A stretch of DNA of 64,000 nt, taken from positions 1,984,001 to 2,048,000 of the forward strand of contig QUOL01000003.1 of NCBI GenBank assembly GCA_009761415.1, given 5' to 3'. A model generated the notes under the pieces. It did not search any database and was not told where the DNA came from. It saw only the letters and a program-made list of their open reading frames with translations. Below are positions 25,806-38,038 of the stretch, one piece after another. The position numbers and the translations under genes were made by a program. How positions within the stretch are numbered: position 1 is the first letter of the stretch; each line of letters opens with the position of its first letter. The DNA is from Sarcomyxa edulis (taxonomy: Eukaryota; Basidiomycota; Agaricomycetes; Agaricales; Mycenaceae).

Positions 25806-26910
25806 CCTGAATAGACACGGATGTTGGCGTCCCCCTGCAAAGGTCATATGGGAAATTCACGCTCGAGTTTGTATCAGAATTTCCAAAATGCTACCTGACA
25901 GCTAAATCAAAGCCCATTGCATTCCTGAAGACATAGGCACAGGCATATTCAAGAATGTCGTAACAGCCGATCCAACTTCAGTACACATCCTTGTGCACTA
26001 AATCACACACGATGGCGAGCTCAACCCTTCTTTATACTCAAATTGTAACCTTGTAGATCGCGATAAGTCATCAAAGTATTACTCCAGGCCCCAGCTGCCA
26101 TGACGAGTTTTGCGCGTTTGTGAGCCGACGTTCTAGAGAACCTGCATCACTCATGTGCATATCGGTATGCTTTCGGTCGACTGTCCCCTGAATTAACTAG
26201 TCTTGATCTAGCCTCGGTGACAGTTCAGGAAAAGGCAAACATCGAGGAACAGGCAAAACGAACTCATAACGCTTGTAGACTGGGGACCGCGGACTTCCAA
26301 GGGAATGGTGCGTTCCGATCCCTAGATGTGTTTCCCCTAAATCTCCAAACCGAGGAACGACGGAAACGCTACTGCATAAATGTGTATAGCCTTCTCCTTC
26401 TCCCCAGTATCAGGATCCACATCGGACCGTGGACTGACTCGGCATCTCCATATCGGGCGAGGAGGCGGCGGGCGCCACCTGTGTACAATTTCGCCTTATT
26501 ATTTATCATTCAATGATCCATGTTCGTCTGTTAGCCCTCGGAGCCAAATCAGGACATGGCGGTTGCACTTGAGAAGACTCAGAAGCTGACAGGAAGCACA
26601 TGCCGAAGGTACGGTACAGACTCCTAATTCGATGATTTACCACGCATGATTTTATTCAATTTACTTTGGCTTTTGTCTCGTAGGAATGGGGTAGTAGTAA
26701 CTTCACGGCTCCCTGAAGTTCCGCTGCGTAACGTTTTCGCTCGTGTCTGATCTTGTAAGGCTGATGGTCGACCGAACAAACAATCCATATAAATCGATCT
26801 GATATCCTCCTGCGATTCAGTTCGACAAGCTAGATTGTTCTAGCTTTGTGAACAGTTACTTGACCAGTATAAAAGGTCCAGACACCTCAGTCCTTTCGTC
26901 TCTAACCAAC
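25806..26910. other. Intergenic region with the promoter of the oxygenase gene
   Basis: About 1.1 kb without a recognisable gene. A TATAAAA box at 26868-26874 lies 37 bases before the oxygenase ATG. Short frames at 26217-26589 show no family features and I do not support them as genes. Confidence 0.5.
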
Positions 26911-29900
26911 ATGCCCACTATTTCCCCCATTCAAGCATTCTCTCTTGGCGCAGATGCGGCTTATTTGGCTAAACGACCTCTTCCAACCGCCCCAGATGGT
27001 CACTACGACTGGGAGACGTCGGCGGACGCCGGCTTGAAACCCCAAAACCATTCTAGTGTTACCAATCTCATCTCAAAGGTGTGCGGTCACTCAGCTTCTT
27101 TGTGTTTCGCGTTCTCAATTATTTGCTACTGTACTTAGGTGGAGAAGATCAAGGCCAAAGGCATTAACCCTGATCCACGCGTAGTCGTACGTGAATTGAT
27201 TGCTGTCAGCCCAAACTGACTTCTCTGATAACTTCGTGACAGGGCGCATTCCTAGACTTTGCACTTCATTCCGATTCCGTTGATGACCGCAAAGGCATTG
27301 TGAGTCTCGCCTCGTCTTATTATCCGTTGCAATGATGTAACTGACCGTCATATCGAGCTGGCGGATGGCCTCAATATCCTATCTCGTCTTCCTCCCGGCT
27401 CTGAGGTTGCTACTGACCTGAATAACGCGGCGATCGCGATGTTGTACAACACCGTGCCTCATCCTCCTGCTTCGTTTTTAGGCTCCGCTCATTCGTGGCG
27501 CTCAGCCGACGGAGGCGGGAATAATCCACAGGTACCCGATTATGGTCGAGGTGGAACGGCATATGCTAGGAGCTTTCAAGGACAACGATGTCTTGCGGCC
27601 GAGTCCCTGCCAGACCCTGGTTTGATTTTCGACATTCTCTTGAAGAAGCGGATGGTAAGTATATTGGGTCACGTTTATCAGTCCCACGTCTGACAATACT
27701 GCAGCACAAAGATCATCCGAACGGCAACTCGAGCTTCACATTCGCATTTGCGGCTCTAGTTACTCACTCGCTCTTTCGGACTGATCACAGGGACTGGAGT
27801 ATCAACAACACCAGTTCATACCTCGATTTGAGTCCACTGTATGGCTATAGTTAGTCATTGCTGCTTCCTGAGTCCAGAATATGACCGAACTCAATCGTCT
27901 TCTCCCAGACCAGACAACCCAGGACCAAGTCCGTGATAAAGCAGCAGGTCGTGGCAAATTGTACCCCGATACATTCTCGGAAGAACGCCTTTTGTTTTTT
28001 CCCCCAGCGGCCTCTGCAGTACGTCCTCCTTTTGTTGTCTGTTCATCTTCAGTCAGCTAAGCTACCCACCTTCCTTTAGCTGCTGGTCATATTTTCCCGC
28101 AACCACAACGTTAGTCGGCAATCTGGTTCAACATCACTGTTACTGAATAACTTTGTACTGTCGGACAGTATATCGCGGATATGCTCCTGAAAATCAACGA
28201 GCGCAAAGCCTGGTCGGACCCCCCTCCGATCGACGAAGCGAAACGCGTAAAACAAGATGAAGATATATTCCAGACAGCGAGGCTAGTCAAGTACGTATTT
28301 TCTGATCCTCAAGCTTGAGGTCATGTTATGCAATGACGTCATCTATATATCTAGTTGTGGCCACTTCATGAGCCTGATCCTGGGAGACTACCTCGCCGGA
28401 TTTCTAGGTCTATCAGAAGGAAATGTCTGTCCCCTCAAGGCGTTCGACGTTAGTCTCAGGATTCTTCTTTTGCCGCGCAAGCTCAATCATTTCCATTCAG
28501 CCGATCAAGACCAAAGACGGTGCAGAAGTCACTCGAGGCCAAGGAAATCACTGCAGTGTAGAATTTAATGTTCTCTACCGCGTAAGTCTGTCTATTATGG
28601 TCACTATTCAAGGCATCCTGAAATTCGATTCCATACTTCAGTGGCACGCTACCACTTCTCAGGCAGACGAGCAATGGACGAGGGACTTATTCACCAAGGC
28701 TTTTGTTGGCAAGCCGTTCGACAAGGTTGGTGGCAGACTAGTGACACTCATTTCAAGATATGATATCGACTCCTTCTTCGTAGCTCACACTCCAGGATTT
28801 TAGCGGAGTTTTGTTGAAGGAATTCCAGACCATCGATCCTGATCCTAGCAAGCGCGAATTTGGCGGGTCAGTATATGTTGTCGTACCCACGTTGCACTTC
28901 AAATGCTGACTCAATTTGATGGCAGTCTGACCCGTGAACCCAATGGAACATTCTCTGATGATGCTCTAGCTCAAATTCTACATGACGCGACAGAAAATCC
29001 TGCTGGCGCATATGGCGCAAGAAACACCCCAGACGTTTTGCGAGTCATCGAAGTCATGGGCATTCAGCAAGCCCGACAATGGGGCGTGTGCTCCATGAAC
29101 GAATTCAGGAAATTCCTGGGTCTGAAGCGTGCGTGTTGCCGACCAAGAGCTCTCACAGGTGCTCATTGTCAATTCTCTAGAATTCACTACTTTTGAAGAT
29201 TGGAATCCCGACCCCGACGTAGCTGTAAGGACAATCTTATATTCGGCCTCAAGATATACTGAGCAGTGGCCATCTTGCAGTCATCAGCTCGTCGACTGTA
29301 CGGTCATATCGATAACCTTGAGCTCTATACGGGTCTGATCGCAGAAGAGACCATGCCCCTTACCAGTGGATCGCGCTTCGCTTGCGGTTACACAGTACGT
29401 TCTATCTCCCTGTATTTGTTTGACGCATGCTTATATCTCGACACAGATGACGAGGGCTGTCCTTGGTGATGCAATTGCCTTGATTCGTGGAGATCGTTTC
29501 TACACCACTGATTTTACTCGTTCGTTGTCTGCACAATCGTTCATACCGTCTAATTTTTGATTCATCGCCCATCAATTAGCATCGAACTTGACAACTTGGG
29601 GCTTCCAGGACTGTATGCGTGATCCGCAAAATGGTGGCTTCGGAGGTGAAAGTGAGTAGTAATCGTTTCTTTGCGAGAAGGCTCCTCGGATTCAAATGAA
29701 TATTATTACAGTGCCAAAGCTACTGATGAGACATTTGCCTCGACACTACCCCTACGTAAGCTTCCATCCTTTGATCTACTCTGCTAATGTCTCGCATAAT
29801 TTACATCGTGCAACAGAACAACGTTTATGGTCTTTTCCCATTCTTCACGCCGCAGAAGATGAAGGAAAGTTTGACGAAGCAGGGTATCGTAGCCCAGTAC

Positions 29901-31805
29901 ACTTTCGATCGACCCGTCGCCACAGTGATACCCAAAGTTCTTAACACTTTCACGGGGATCAAATATGTGTTCGGAGACCCTGCACGCTTCAAGACCGTCT
30001 ATGATATGAAGGGCCTAGGTGATGGATATGGCTTTATGCTCGCGTTCGATGAACCTGCTAAGTCAATATCATACTCGTCACGGCACCAATGTGTACGGAC
30101 TACTGACGTCTCATTTGCAGGCATGATGCTGATAGAGCCCTGGTAAATGTTTGCTCAAGTTCAGAGAGAAAACTATTGAGCCTGTGTTCTAGGTTCTACA
30201 TGCTCTATTCCCGACGAAGAAGTCGCTGAATGAATATCAGAGTTGGTATAGGACTCAGATCGCTCAGAAGATTGCAGAACGATCGTGGCAGTAAGTCGTC
30301 TCTATTCACCATTACTGTAGTTTCTGACCGTCGAAATCTAGGTATGATGGTGTTCCGGGTACATACGTCGACATCGTGCGAGATGTGATCAATATCGTCT
30401 CGGTCCATTGGGCTGCTGATCGACTCGTGCGTTCTCTTCTTGAGGAAGCTCAGGCCGGCATTGTAATAACATTCTCATGATAGTGCGGACTACCTGTCAA
30501 AACTAAAGAAAACCCAAGGGGGCTTTATACAGAGCAAGAGATTCATGACATGTTCTCGACTTTGGTGAGTCTAGCTATCCTTCTCTATCTTGATTTGCCT
30601 ACAGCTCTGATCTATGTCTAGTTCACGTGATTGGTATCCTCATGTCTCTTCAGGATGCCACTGATTCATTCTCCGTTGTAGCCTTACTTTCCTAAGCATC
30701 GGCGATAACGAACACGGATTCTCTCTGCGTCAAGCTGCTGTTCAAGCTGGTGGGGTTATCCAGGCTCTCATCGCAAAGACTATCATGGAAATAGCCCCAC
30801 AGAGTGCTTCGGTACGCGTCTTGTCTATGCGTATATCCTCGTACGCCCTCAATTGTGTAATCTTTCAGAATCCATTTGTTACGTTGGCGTCCCATGTTGC
30901 AGGTTATATCTGGCCTTCTAGCACGAAACCTTGTTATCCATTCCTCAGCGAATTGGCGGAAACCGGAAGACCTCTGAATGAATTGGTTGCGAATGTTATC
31001 AGTCTGGCAGTTGGCTCATCTGTCAACTATGCTCAAGGTCCGCAACTGTCTTGGCCTCCCTGGTCTACTTCTTACTCTTTGCATAGCTGCCGTACACGTT
31101 ATTGACTTCTACCTGGACGAGAAACATGCTGCTGAGAAAGCCCACATCGTGCAGCTAGTACAACATGATGATTTGTCAAGTCTCGAGCTTGTCCGAGGCT
31201 ACGTACGGGAAGCAATGAGTAAGAATGAGTATTCTTTCTTGTTGACATGTTTTCTTACTGGTTGCGATGACAGGGCTCAATCCTCAATTCGCTGGTCTCT
31301 GGCGCGACGTTGTAGTAGATGCTCAGATCCCTCAGGGTCCTGGCTGTCCTCCCCTGAATGTCAAGAAGGGTGATCGTCTCTGGGCCAGCTTCAAGAATGC
31401 CCACCGCAATGTGCGCAATTATTCCCAGATTCCCAGCCGTTGGCTTACTTTTCCACAGCCCCTCGACTTCCCCAATCCTCAGAAAATCGACCCTACAAGG
31501 CCGAAAGCTTCTTATAGCCTCAATGGGACCGGGTTCCATGGCTGCCCCGGAGTCACATACGCGGAACAGACCATTGCCGAGATTGTCAACGTCATCTTCA
31601 AGCTCAAGAATGTCCGGCGCGCGCCTGGAGATGCTGGCAGACTTGTTGGCTTTACGACGGTGGTCAATGAAACCGAAACCAACGTGTTTATCACTCCCAA
31701 CGGTACCACCAGTCCGTGGCCCGGTTCGATGCACATTGTAGTAAGTGTAATGCGTACTTGGTTTGGATCTTTTACTGACTTCTCCTATCAAAGTATGAGG
31801 CGTGA
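26911..31805 (+). CDS. ppo: Psi-producing-oxygenase-like fatty acid dioxygenase fused to P450 domain
   Basis: A large gene with roughly 20 short introns, ATG at 26911, stop at 31803-31805. The N-terminal half is a haem peroxidase/dioxygenase: FRTDHRDWSINNTSSYLDLS, the proximal-His motif FSRNHNYIADMLL, and YRWH, whose Tyr is the radical-forming residue (an intron splits YR from WH). The C-terminal half is a P450: EAMR as the ExxR motif and GTGFHGCPG as the haem-thiolate Cys loop. Such enzymes (Aspergillus Ppo, linoleate diol synthases) oxygenate linoleic acid at C8 or C10 and rearrange the hydroperoxide; the oxylipins control sporulation and toxin production. Both catalytic centres appear complete, so a bifunctional enzyme is expected. 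There is no signal peptide. The gene converges on the PL14-like gene, with stops 87 bases apart. Confidence 0.93.
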
Positions 31806-31892
31806 TGCAAGTGCATGGTATTATATACAATGATAAATAGGTTCAGCGAGGTTTGAGAAAGTAGTCCAATAATATTTGCGTAGTCGAAGTCC

Positions 31893-33247
31893 TCAAATCC
31901 ATAAAGATAGCAATGCCACTGTAAGAGAGAGCAATACGACGTCGATGGCCACGGAAGAGCTACGAGTTCCAATCGAACTGAGTGTTGACGGGTCAGAGGA
32001 GCCCCAGAGTCGGAGATTGCGGAAATAGGTATGAGTGGTATTTGGGGTGGCCCAACTGTCGTCGTCCCCTAGAGTGAAACGAGCGTGTTAGTAAGACATT
32101 CTTACAAAGGTAACATTGTTCCACCTCACCTCCAAAGAATGTTCTGCGAGTTTTGTCAGTATTATAGAATAAGGAACGAATAGATATGAGGATTTCTTAC
32201 GAGAAATATAAGCCCCCGGCGCTCAGTGTACTTGCGGTGCGAATTCGAAGGCCTTGATGAGAAATAGCCAAGATGTCATTGAAGCTACATTTATAAGATT
32301 AGCATCACGCAATGACGACTGAACACAGGTACTCACTATAGCTGGACCTGGCCATTGGCTGGTCGAGAGTTACAGCTTTGACAAGGGTATGATGATAGAT
32401 AACCACATACATTTAGACGCCGGATTATTGAGCTGCACAAGAAGTGTTATGCGGTTCCAACTGAGACGGCAAAGGTTGGGACAAGAAAGAGCTAATAAAT
32501 AGGATAAAAACTCACGTTCCGCTACTGAAACTGAAAGCGCCTCTCGATATACTGATGCCAAAATCATCATTGCAGGTGATACTGCTGTCGGCACACAAGC
32601 TTTTGGTCTCAGGAATGTATGCATATACTAGTCAGATATTCAGAGTGAGATTGACGCGAAATCCCAACAGCCGATACGGTACCTTCTCCAAGACCATCGG
32701 CTCGCCACATCAGCCTTGTGCTGAAGCAGTCTTTACCCGTCGCCTCTTTGCCACCAGAGCAACCGGTGGAATTTAAGCCACCTCGAAGTCCTGGAAGCTT
32801 CCCTCCTTTGACCCAATCAAAGTCAGAATCGAAGGCGACTTCATACGAAAGCATCATGGAGCCAAACGTCGAGCCGTCTGATGTGTTCCACAGATTGTAC
32901 AGCTGTGCACCGCCCGTATTATTGTTGAAGCTGCCAGACGGATATGTGACTTGTAGAACGGGTCCCGTTGTATTGATATTGGTGGAAACACCAGGCGTGG
33001 TAACATTCGGGAAAGGATCATCGACGAAGGCGAGGTCCGATGCACCATCCTGGATGCGACCCTTGCTGAGACCCCACTCGGAGACTATGAGAGCCTGTGC
33101 GTCAGAGCTGGATTCTGTTGCTGTAGGGAATGGAAGGGTAGTGCTAGTCGTAAGAGAAAATGAAGCGGCTACACTCTCTGCGGGGGTGGCTGCGTAGACG
33201 CTCGAAAGACAGGCGAGAAAGAGAGATGGTAGAATGAATTTCAGCAT
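31893..33247 (-). CDS. Secreted polysaccharide lyase family 14-like protein, GPI-anchored
   Basis: Starts at ATG 33247 with a clear signal peptide (MLKFILPSLFLACLSSVYA). A Thr/Ser-rich segment precedes the catalytic-type beta-jelly-roll region. Typical motifs are SYEVAFDSDFDWVKGGKLPG, GGLNSTGCSGGKEATGKDCF, STRLMWRADG, VYAYIPETKS, ISRGAFSFSSGTWNRI and LLVQLNNP, with TYFRNLRLWGS near the end. At least four short introns interrupt the second half. The C-terminus ends in a Ser-rich stretch and a hydrophobic tail (AIDVVLLSLTVALLSLWI), indicating a GPI anchor. PL14-type enzymes cleave uronate-containing polysaccharides by beta-elimination; the substrate in this fungus is unknown. Convergent with the oxygenase gene. 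Confidence 0.82.
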
Positions 33248-33451
33248 TTTCCAGAGATATCAGGTAGATCGTCGAATGCGCTGTGCTGTGCGTGGTGGGA
33301 CCAGCCCCTTCTTTGAGTGAAATGGTGGCGGGAGGAAGAGAGCTAAATATATTTTGGACCCGCAGTGCGCAACATTCGCGGTCAAGACCTTCAATTCTTT
33401 GAAGCTTCAATACTTCAATTTATCCTTCTTTCTCTCGACCAACACCGACCC

Positions 33452-33466
33452 ATGAGTCACTCATAA
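33452..33466 (+). promoter_or_regulatory. Four-codon upstream ORF overlapping the AVT start codon
   Basis: ATG AGT CAC TCA TAA. The last A of the stop is the A of the main ATG (TAATG). A scanning ribosome that translates it ends exactly at the transporter start, the classic stop-start arrangement for termination and reinitiation. Confidence 0.55.
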
Positions 33467-35661
33467 TGTTTGCTAAATCTACTAGAGGCCGTCATTCTGC
33501 AGCTGAGGGCGAATCCAGCCAACCGTTACTCGGGCATACACCAGAACCCGACTCGGAGGGTCGAACTACTATTTTTGCCGTCGATGATGACGACGACGAC
33601 GCGCTAGAAGATAGCGCACTTCGTAGTGCACCGGATACTAGACTTGAGCACACCGTCAGGTTTCAAGAGGATGTACAAGTCATAGGCCCCCCTCTCAAGT
33701 CGACGAATGCAAGCCGTGAGGCAGGTGTGTACGTGTCAGACCTTGCTTTCCCTGTCAATCGTAATGATTTGTATCCTACCATCATCTAGAGTTCGAACTT
33801 GATTCAGATGAATTTGACGAATCCTCTATCAATGAACTTGACGATGTCGAAGTGCAAACAACCCCCCGCGGCCACACAGATCAGACTATGCCTCTTCTTG
33901 TTGGTCTCTTCGACTCGTCCTCATCTCGGATAGGCTCTGAAAGCGTTCCCCTTCATTCGGCGAATGGAGCTGAATCTTCTGCGGAGAGTAATTTTGACCT
34001 GGAAGAATTGGTCTCAAAACAACATGCGGGTGGAGGCATGCTCGATTCCGTTGCCAACATGGCCAATTCTATACTCGGGGCAGGTAAGAGTAGTATGCGA
34101 TATTGATATTGCCGAGGGCTCACTCGCTCATCCATCTAGGTATTATCGGTACTTCAAATTTTGCTACTCTAACCGCGTCGTCATCTAACACACTATGATC
34201 TATAACCAGGTCTTCCTTATGCCGTTAGTCAGGCAGGGTTTCTTACAGGCCTTTTCCTTCTGCTCGTACTCTGCGGGGTCACAGACTGGACGATACGCCT
34301 GATTGTCGTGAACGCCAAGTTGAGCGGGCGACATTCATACATCGAGATTATGCACCATTGCTACGGATCCAGCGGTAGAGCCGCTGTGTCTTTCTTTCAA
34401 TTTTCCTTCGCATTCGGAGGTAAGCTCCCTCCGTAATACGTAGACCGCAGAACATAACATACTTATCCAGGCATGTGCGCTTTCGGAATAATCATTGGTA
34501 TGATCTCCGTCTTCTGAGTCTTTACAGTCTTTTACTCAATGGGACTGCACAGGCGACACGATACCCCATGTCATCCGCTCAATATTCCCCACCCTTAAGA
34601 CCATACCCGTCCTATCTATATTCGCAAATCGACAATTCATAATCGCTCTATGCACATGTGGTGTCTCATATCCGCTTTCTTTGTATCGGGATATCCATAA
34701 ACTATCTCGAGCCTCTGGCCTCGCCCTCATTGGCATGCTCATTATCGTCACGTCCGTTTTGATTGAAGGGCCTCATGTCCGCCCTGAATTGAAGGGCGAT
34801 CCGTCCAAACGATTTTCTGTCATAGGACCCGGTGTCTTTCAGGCCATCGGCGTCATTAGCTTCGCATTTGTCTGCCACCACAATTCACTCCTTATTTACG
34901 GCAGTCTGCGCACACCTACGCTCGATCGATTCGCAACGGTTACCCATATTTCCACGTTGCTCTCGCTGTTTGCCTGCACCACTTTGGCAATATCCGCATA
35001 TGTTGTTTTTACTGACAAGACACAAGGCAACATCCTCAACAATTTTTCCCGGGTAAGGGCCACGATATCATACAGCTTACTAGACGCCTTACGAATTGGG
35101 GTCTCCATCTTGTAGGACGATACGTTAATCAATGTTGCAAGATTTTGTTTCGGACTCAACATGTTTACCACACTTCCCCTGGAATTATTTGTGTGTAGAG
35201 AGGTACGCCATGTCCTGTCTCTGCCTCATTCTCTAGGCTAATACCGCAATAGGTGATCGAGCAATTCTTCTTCTCACATGAGTCCTTCAACCAGCAACGA
35301 CATATCTTCTTCACCACGTCTATCCTATTTTCATCCATGCTAGGTAGGTACTTCTTTCGTTTCATAAGACACGTTGCTTCTATGCACTGACTTAATCTCT
35401 ATTGTTATAGTCGCGCTAATCACTTGCGATCTTGGCGTCATGCTTGAAATCACCGGAGGGGTATCAGCGACCGCTCTCGCATTCATATTCCCCGCCGCAT
35501 GTTACCTGAAACTGACGGACATCAAAAAGCCGTGGTACTCGCGGACCAAGCTCCCTGCTGTGATGTGTGCCACGTTCGGGATCGTGGTCATGACCATATC
35601 TCTTTTCTTGGCTTTGCGGAAGACTTATACACCAGACGGGGATGTTAGAATATGTATGTGA
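33466..35661 (+). CDS. AVT-type amino acid transporter (AAAP/SLC38 family)
   Basis: ATG at 33466. A ~190-residue hydrophilic N-terminus carries an Asp run (DDDDDDALED). The transmembrane core then starts with GGGMLDSVANMANSILGAGI and IGLPYAVSQAGFLTGLFLLL, the conserved first helix of AAAP transporters. Further helices include TDWTIRLIVVNAKLSG, FFQFSFAFGGMCAFGIIIGD, IGVISFAFVCHHNSLLIYGS and, in the last exon, LITCDLGVMLEITGGVSATA and GIVVMTISLFLALRK. The CHHNSLLIYGSL motif is typical of yeast Avt2 and Avt5-7 and relatives. The family moves neutral amino acids across the vacuolar membrane; direction and substrate cannot be told from sequence. At least five introns of 50-80 bases are present. 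A four-codon upstream ORF overlaps the start. Confidence 0.88.
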
Positions 35662-35770
35662 TAGATGATGATGAGGGTAGCATGTATCTAGGTATAGAAT
35701 CTAATAAACCCAGAGGAGATAACGGACTAGGGACTATTAAAGTATATGGACTTCCTGTAACGTGGTAAAA

Positions 35771-37718
35771 TTAGTTGGAGATGATAGCGGTCAGCAATCC
35801 TTTGACGTCCTCGATCCTTTCGACGCACGCTCCTTTCGCCATACTTTCGACCGAAGATAACGGCGAGACCTGCAGTTCCGTGTAGCATTCCCAGACACGC
35901 TCGACACGTTCCAAAGGTCGTTGGTCTGGATGCGAGTCTACAGGGTCGCACACCAAGAGCCAAACGGCATCGTAACCGCCAGCTGCATGGATCGATCAGC
36001 CTGAGGTCGGATAAAACGGGGGTGGAAACAGGCGATTGACTTACCGCCTGGCACACCACCTCCTATGACACCCGCCAAAGAGACGCACGTATTCAGAAGA
36101 CGTGTTTGTTCGATTGGCTCGATCGGTACACCGGATAGTTGTCCCATCTCCCGCATGCTGGACCGTATATCCTGAATACAAGATGGTTGTCAATCAAAAC
36201 AAATGAAATGAAGAAGAGAACGGAACGGGGATTGATTTGAACTTACTTGCATGGTTTGATGAGATTCCCAAAACATGGCAATAATGATCTGCTCCTCAGG
36301 AGGGGTCATCGGATTCGCCAGCCACTGTCATGACGTCAACCTTCAAAGTTCACAATATGGTGTTCCTGACTTACCTGTACGGGCTGCAACGATGATATAT
36401 ATTTCACCGCTCTGACATAAGAATTGGGGTCCTGCGAATACAACTCGGACAAATGCAGTAGAGTATTAGCCAGAGATTGGTTGCGCTGGTCAATTGTAGT
36501 CCAAAGGGCGTGGGCTAGATCCATTCAGTAGTGTAAATGTTGTATCCCCGGGATACGGATAACAAAAAAGACGCGGCGTACCTTCAACACTGGAGTCTTT
36601 TCTCCATTTCAAAACCTTACCCACCAACGAGGGGGTGTCGCTGCCGGCATCGACGTCAGCAAGCATTAGCCGTGTTAACGGTGGGAGCTTGAACGGTTCT
36701 ACACGATAATTCCACGCGTTATTTTTCGGGGAAAGGATGGGCAGCAGACGTTCTGTACGGAGCTACGGTCGCGCAATAATTAGCCGCCGAAAGCAACCCC
36801 ACGAATGAGAAATAATCTGGCGCCGTACCGTATCGCTTTTCATCAAATTGTCGAGGACAGCGGGATCAAAGCGGGTGTACCGGTGGCTGCCAAAAACAGC
36901 AGCAGATACATCGAAACCGCTGCCAACCTTGCCTTGGGCAAGGCAGTGGACGTATTGGGCTAGATTGTGAGCAAGCCGTCTGCCCTCACTATTTTCTTCC
37001 GAAAATGTGTTTGAGGGAATTGCGGCGAAGTGGAGAAGCAATGCAGACACTAGAGATGTGATCAGAGCTGCGGAGGATCCGAGCCCCGTCTTGTGAACCT
37101 CTGATAGCGGGACGCCCGTCGATGTGAATGGAGTTAGTTTAGATAGGGAGGCGAGCGTTCGGGGAAGGTCCAGAGACGTTAGCTGTGGGACTCGTCAGTG
37201 ATGTGCGGTTTCCGTGACCGACGGATAGAACAATGGAACAGTGCTTGCTCACCGCTGCGCGTTGAGAGTAAAAGTCGTTGTCCCCCACGATAGCAATATC
37301 TAAACCATGCGATAGAGTCGCATTGACAGAACCGGCGCCGACGATTTCAGATATTAGCTGAATTGTGCTCTGAAGAGCAATGTGAACGAATTTGTTCTTG
37401 CTCGTGCTATATGTAGTAGCCATGACGCGAATTCCTTATGAGCTTGGAAAGTGGTCAAACTTACTTGTCAGTGACGGGTTCGATTTGTAGGCCATCGAGG
37501 ACTGAATAAGTCCAAGTTGCCTGAGTGAATTGTGGGGATCGCACCACGATGTTGTTCGGTAGACCTTTTGAGCGAACCACAGCGTAGAATCTGGATGAGG
37601 TGGATACGACGGTGCCAGGGTATGCAGGATCGAGTACGAGATAGCCACCAGCTATTAGGACTTTTCCTGGTGCGGACACGACAGTAGAGATAGGCATGGG
37701 CATTGCTCCAAAGGTCAT
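35771..37718 (-). CDS. ERG8: Phosphomevalonate kinase
   Basis: GHMP-family kinase that phosphorylates mevalonate-5-phosphate in sterol and isoprenoid synthesis, in cytosol or peroxisome. The N-terminal motif reads STVVSAPGKVLIAGGYLVLD and the ATP-binding loop HKTGLGSSAALITSLVSALL. GKVGSGFDVSAAVFGSHRYT is also characteristic of the enzyme. The C-terminal GHMP part contains AGVIGGGVPGG and AGGYDAVWLLV, ending IEDVKGLLTAIISN. I chose the ATG at 37718 (MTFGAMPMPISTVV); two other in-frame ATGs follow at once (37703 and 37697), and the frame upstream has no ATG before a possible splice junction. At least five introns. Convergent with the AVT transporter, stops ~110 bases apart. Confidence 0.92.
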
Positions 37719-38038
37719 GTCACTTCTGGACTCTGCATTTATAGTCAAAACAAGGCTCAGTTAGCGCTCAAAAGAGCCAGGTGAAAAGTGCCATAATGGA
37801 TGACTCAGCACGGAGAACAAAATCAGTTACGGAAATACAATTCAAGGAGATCAAAAAGAGTCCGGCTCAAGGAGGATGATGCATGTCGACGTCGCGATGG
37901 AGAGTAGAAGAAACTCACCGGTGCACCAAGATCGACAGTTCAAGCTTCAAGAGTAGAGTGTATAGATGGATACCGCGGAGATACAAAGGACATTAAAAAT
38001 ACAAAACACAAATCCCAAGTATGTAAAATTATGCCCTA

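Noticed and set aside
26217..26589. Short frames in the oxygenase promoter region
   Set aside because: No conserved features, mixed frames and no splice signals that join them.
31255..31830. A 191-codon minus-strand frame under the oxygenase 3' end
   Set aside because: The plus strand there encodes the P450 Cys loop with correct splicing; the minus frame is a shadow.
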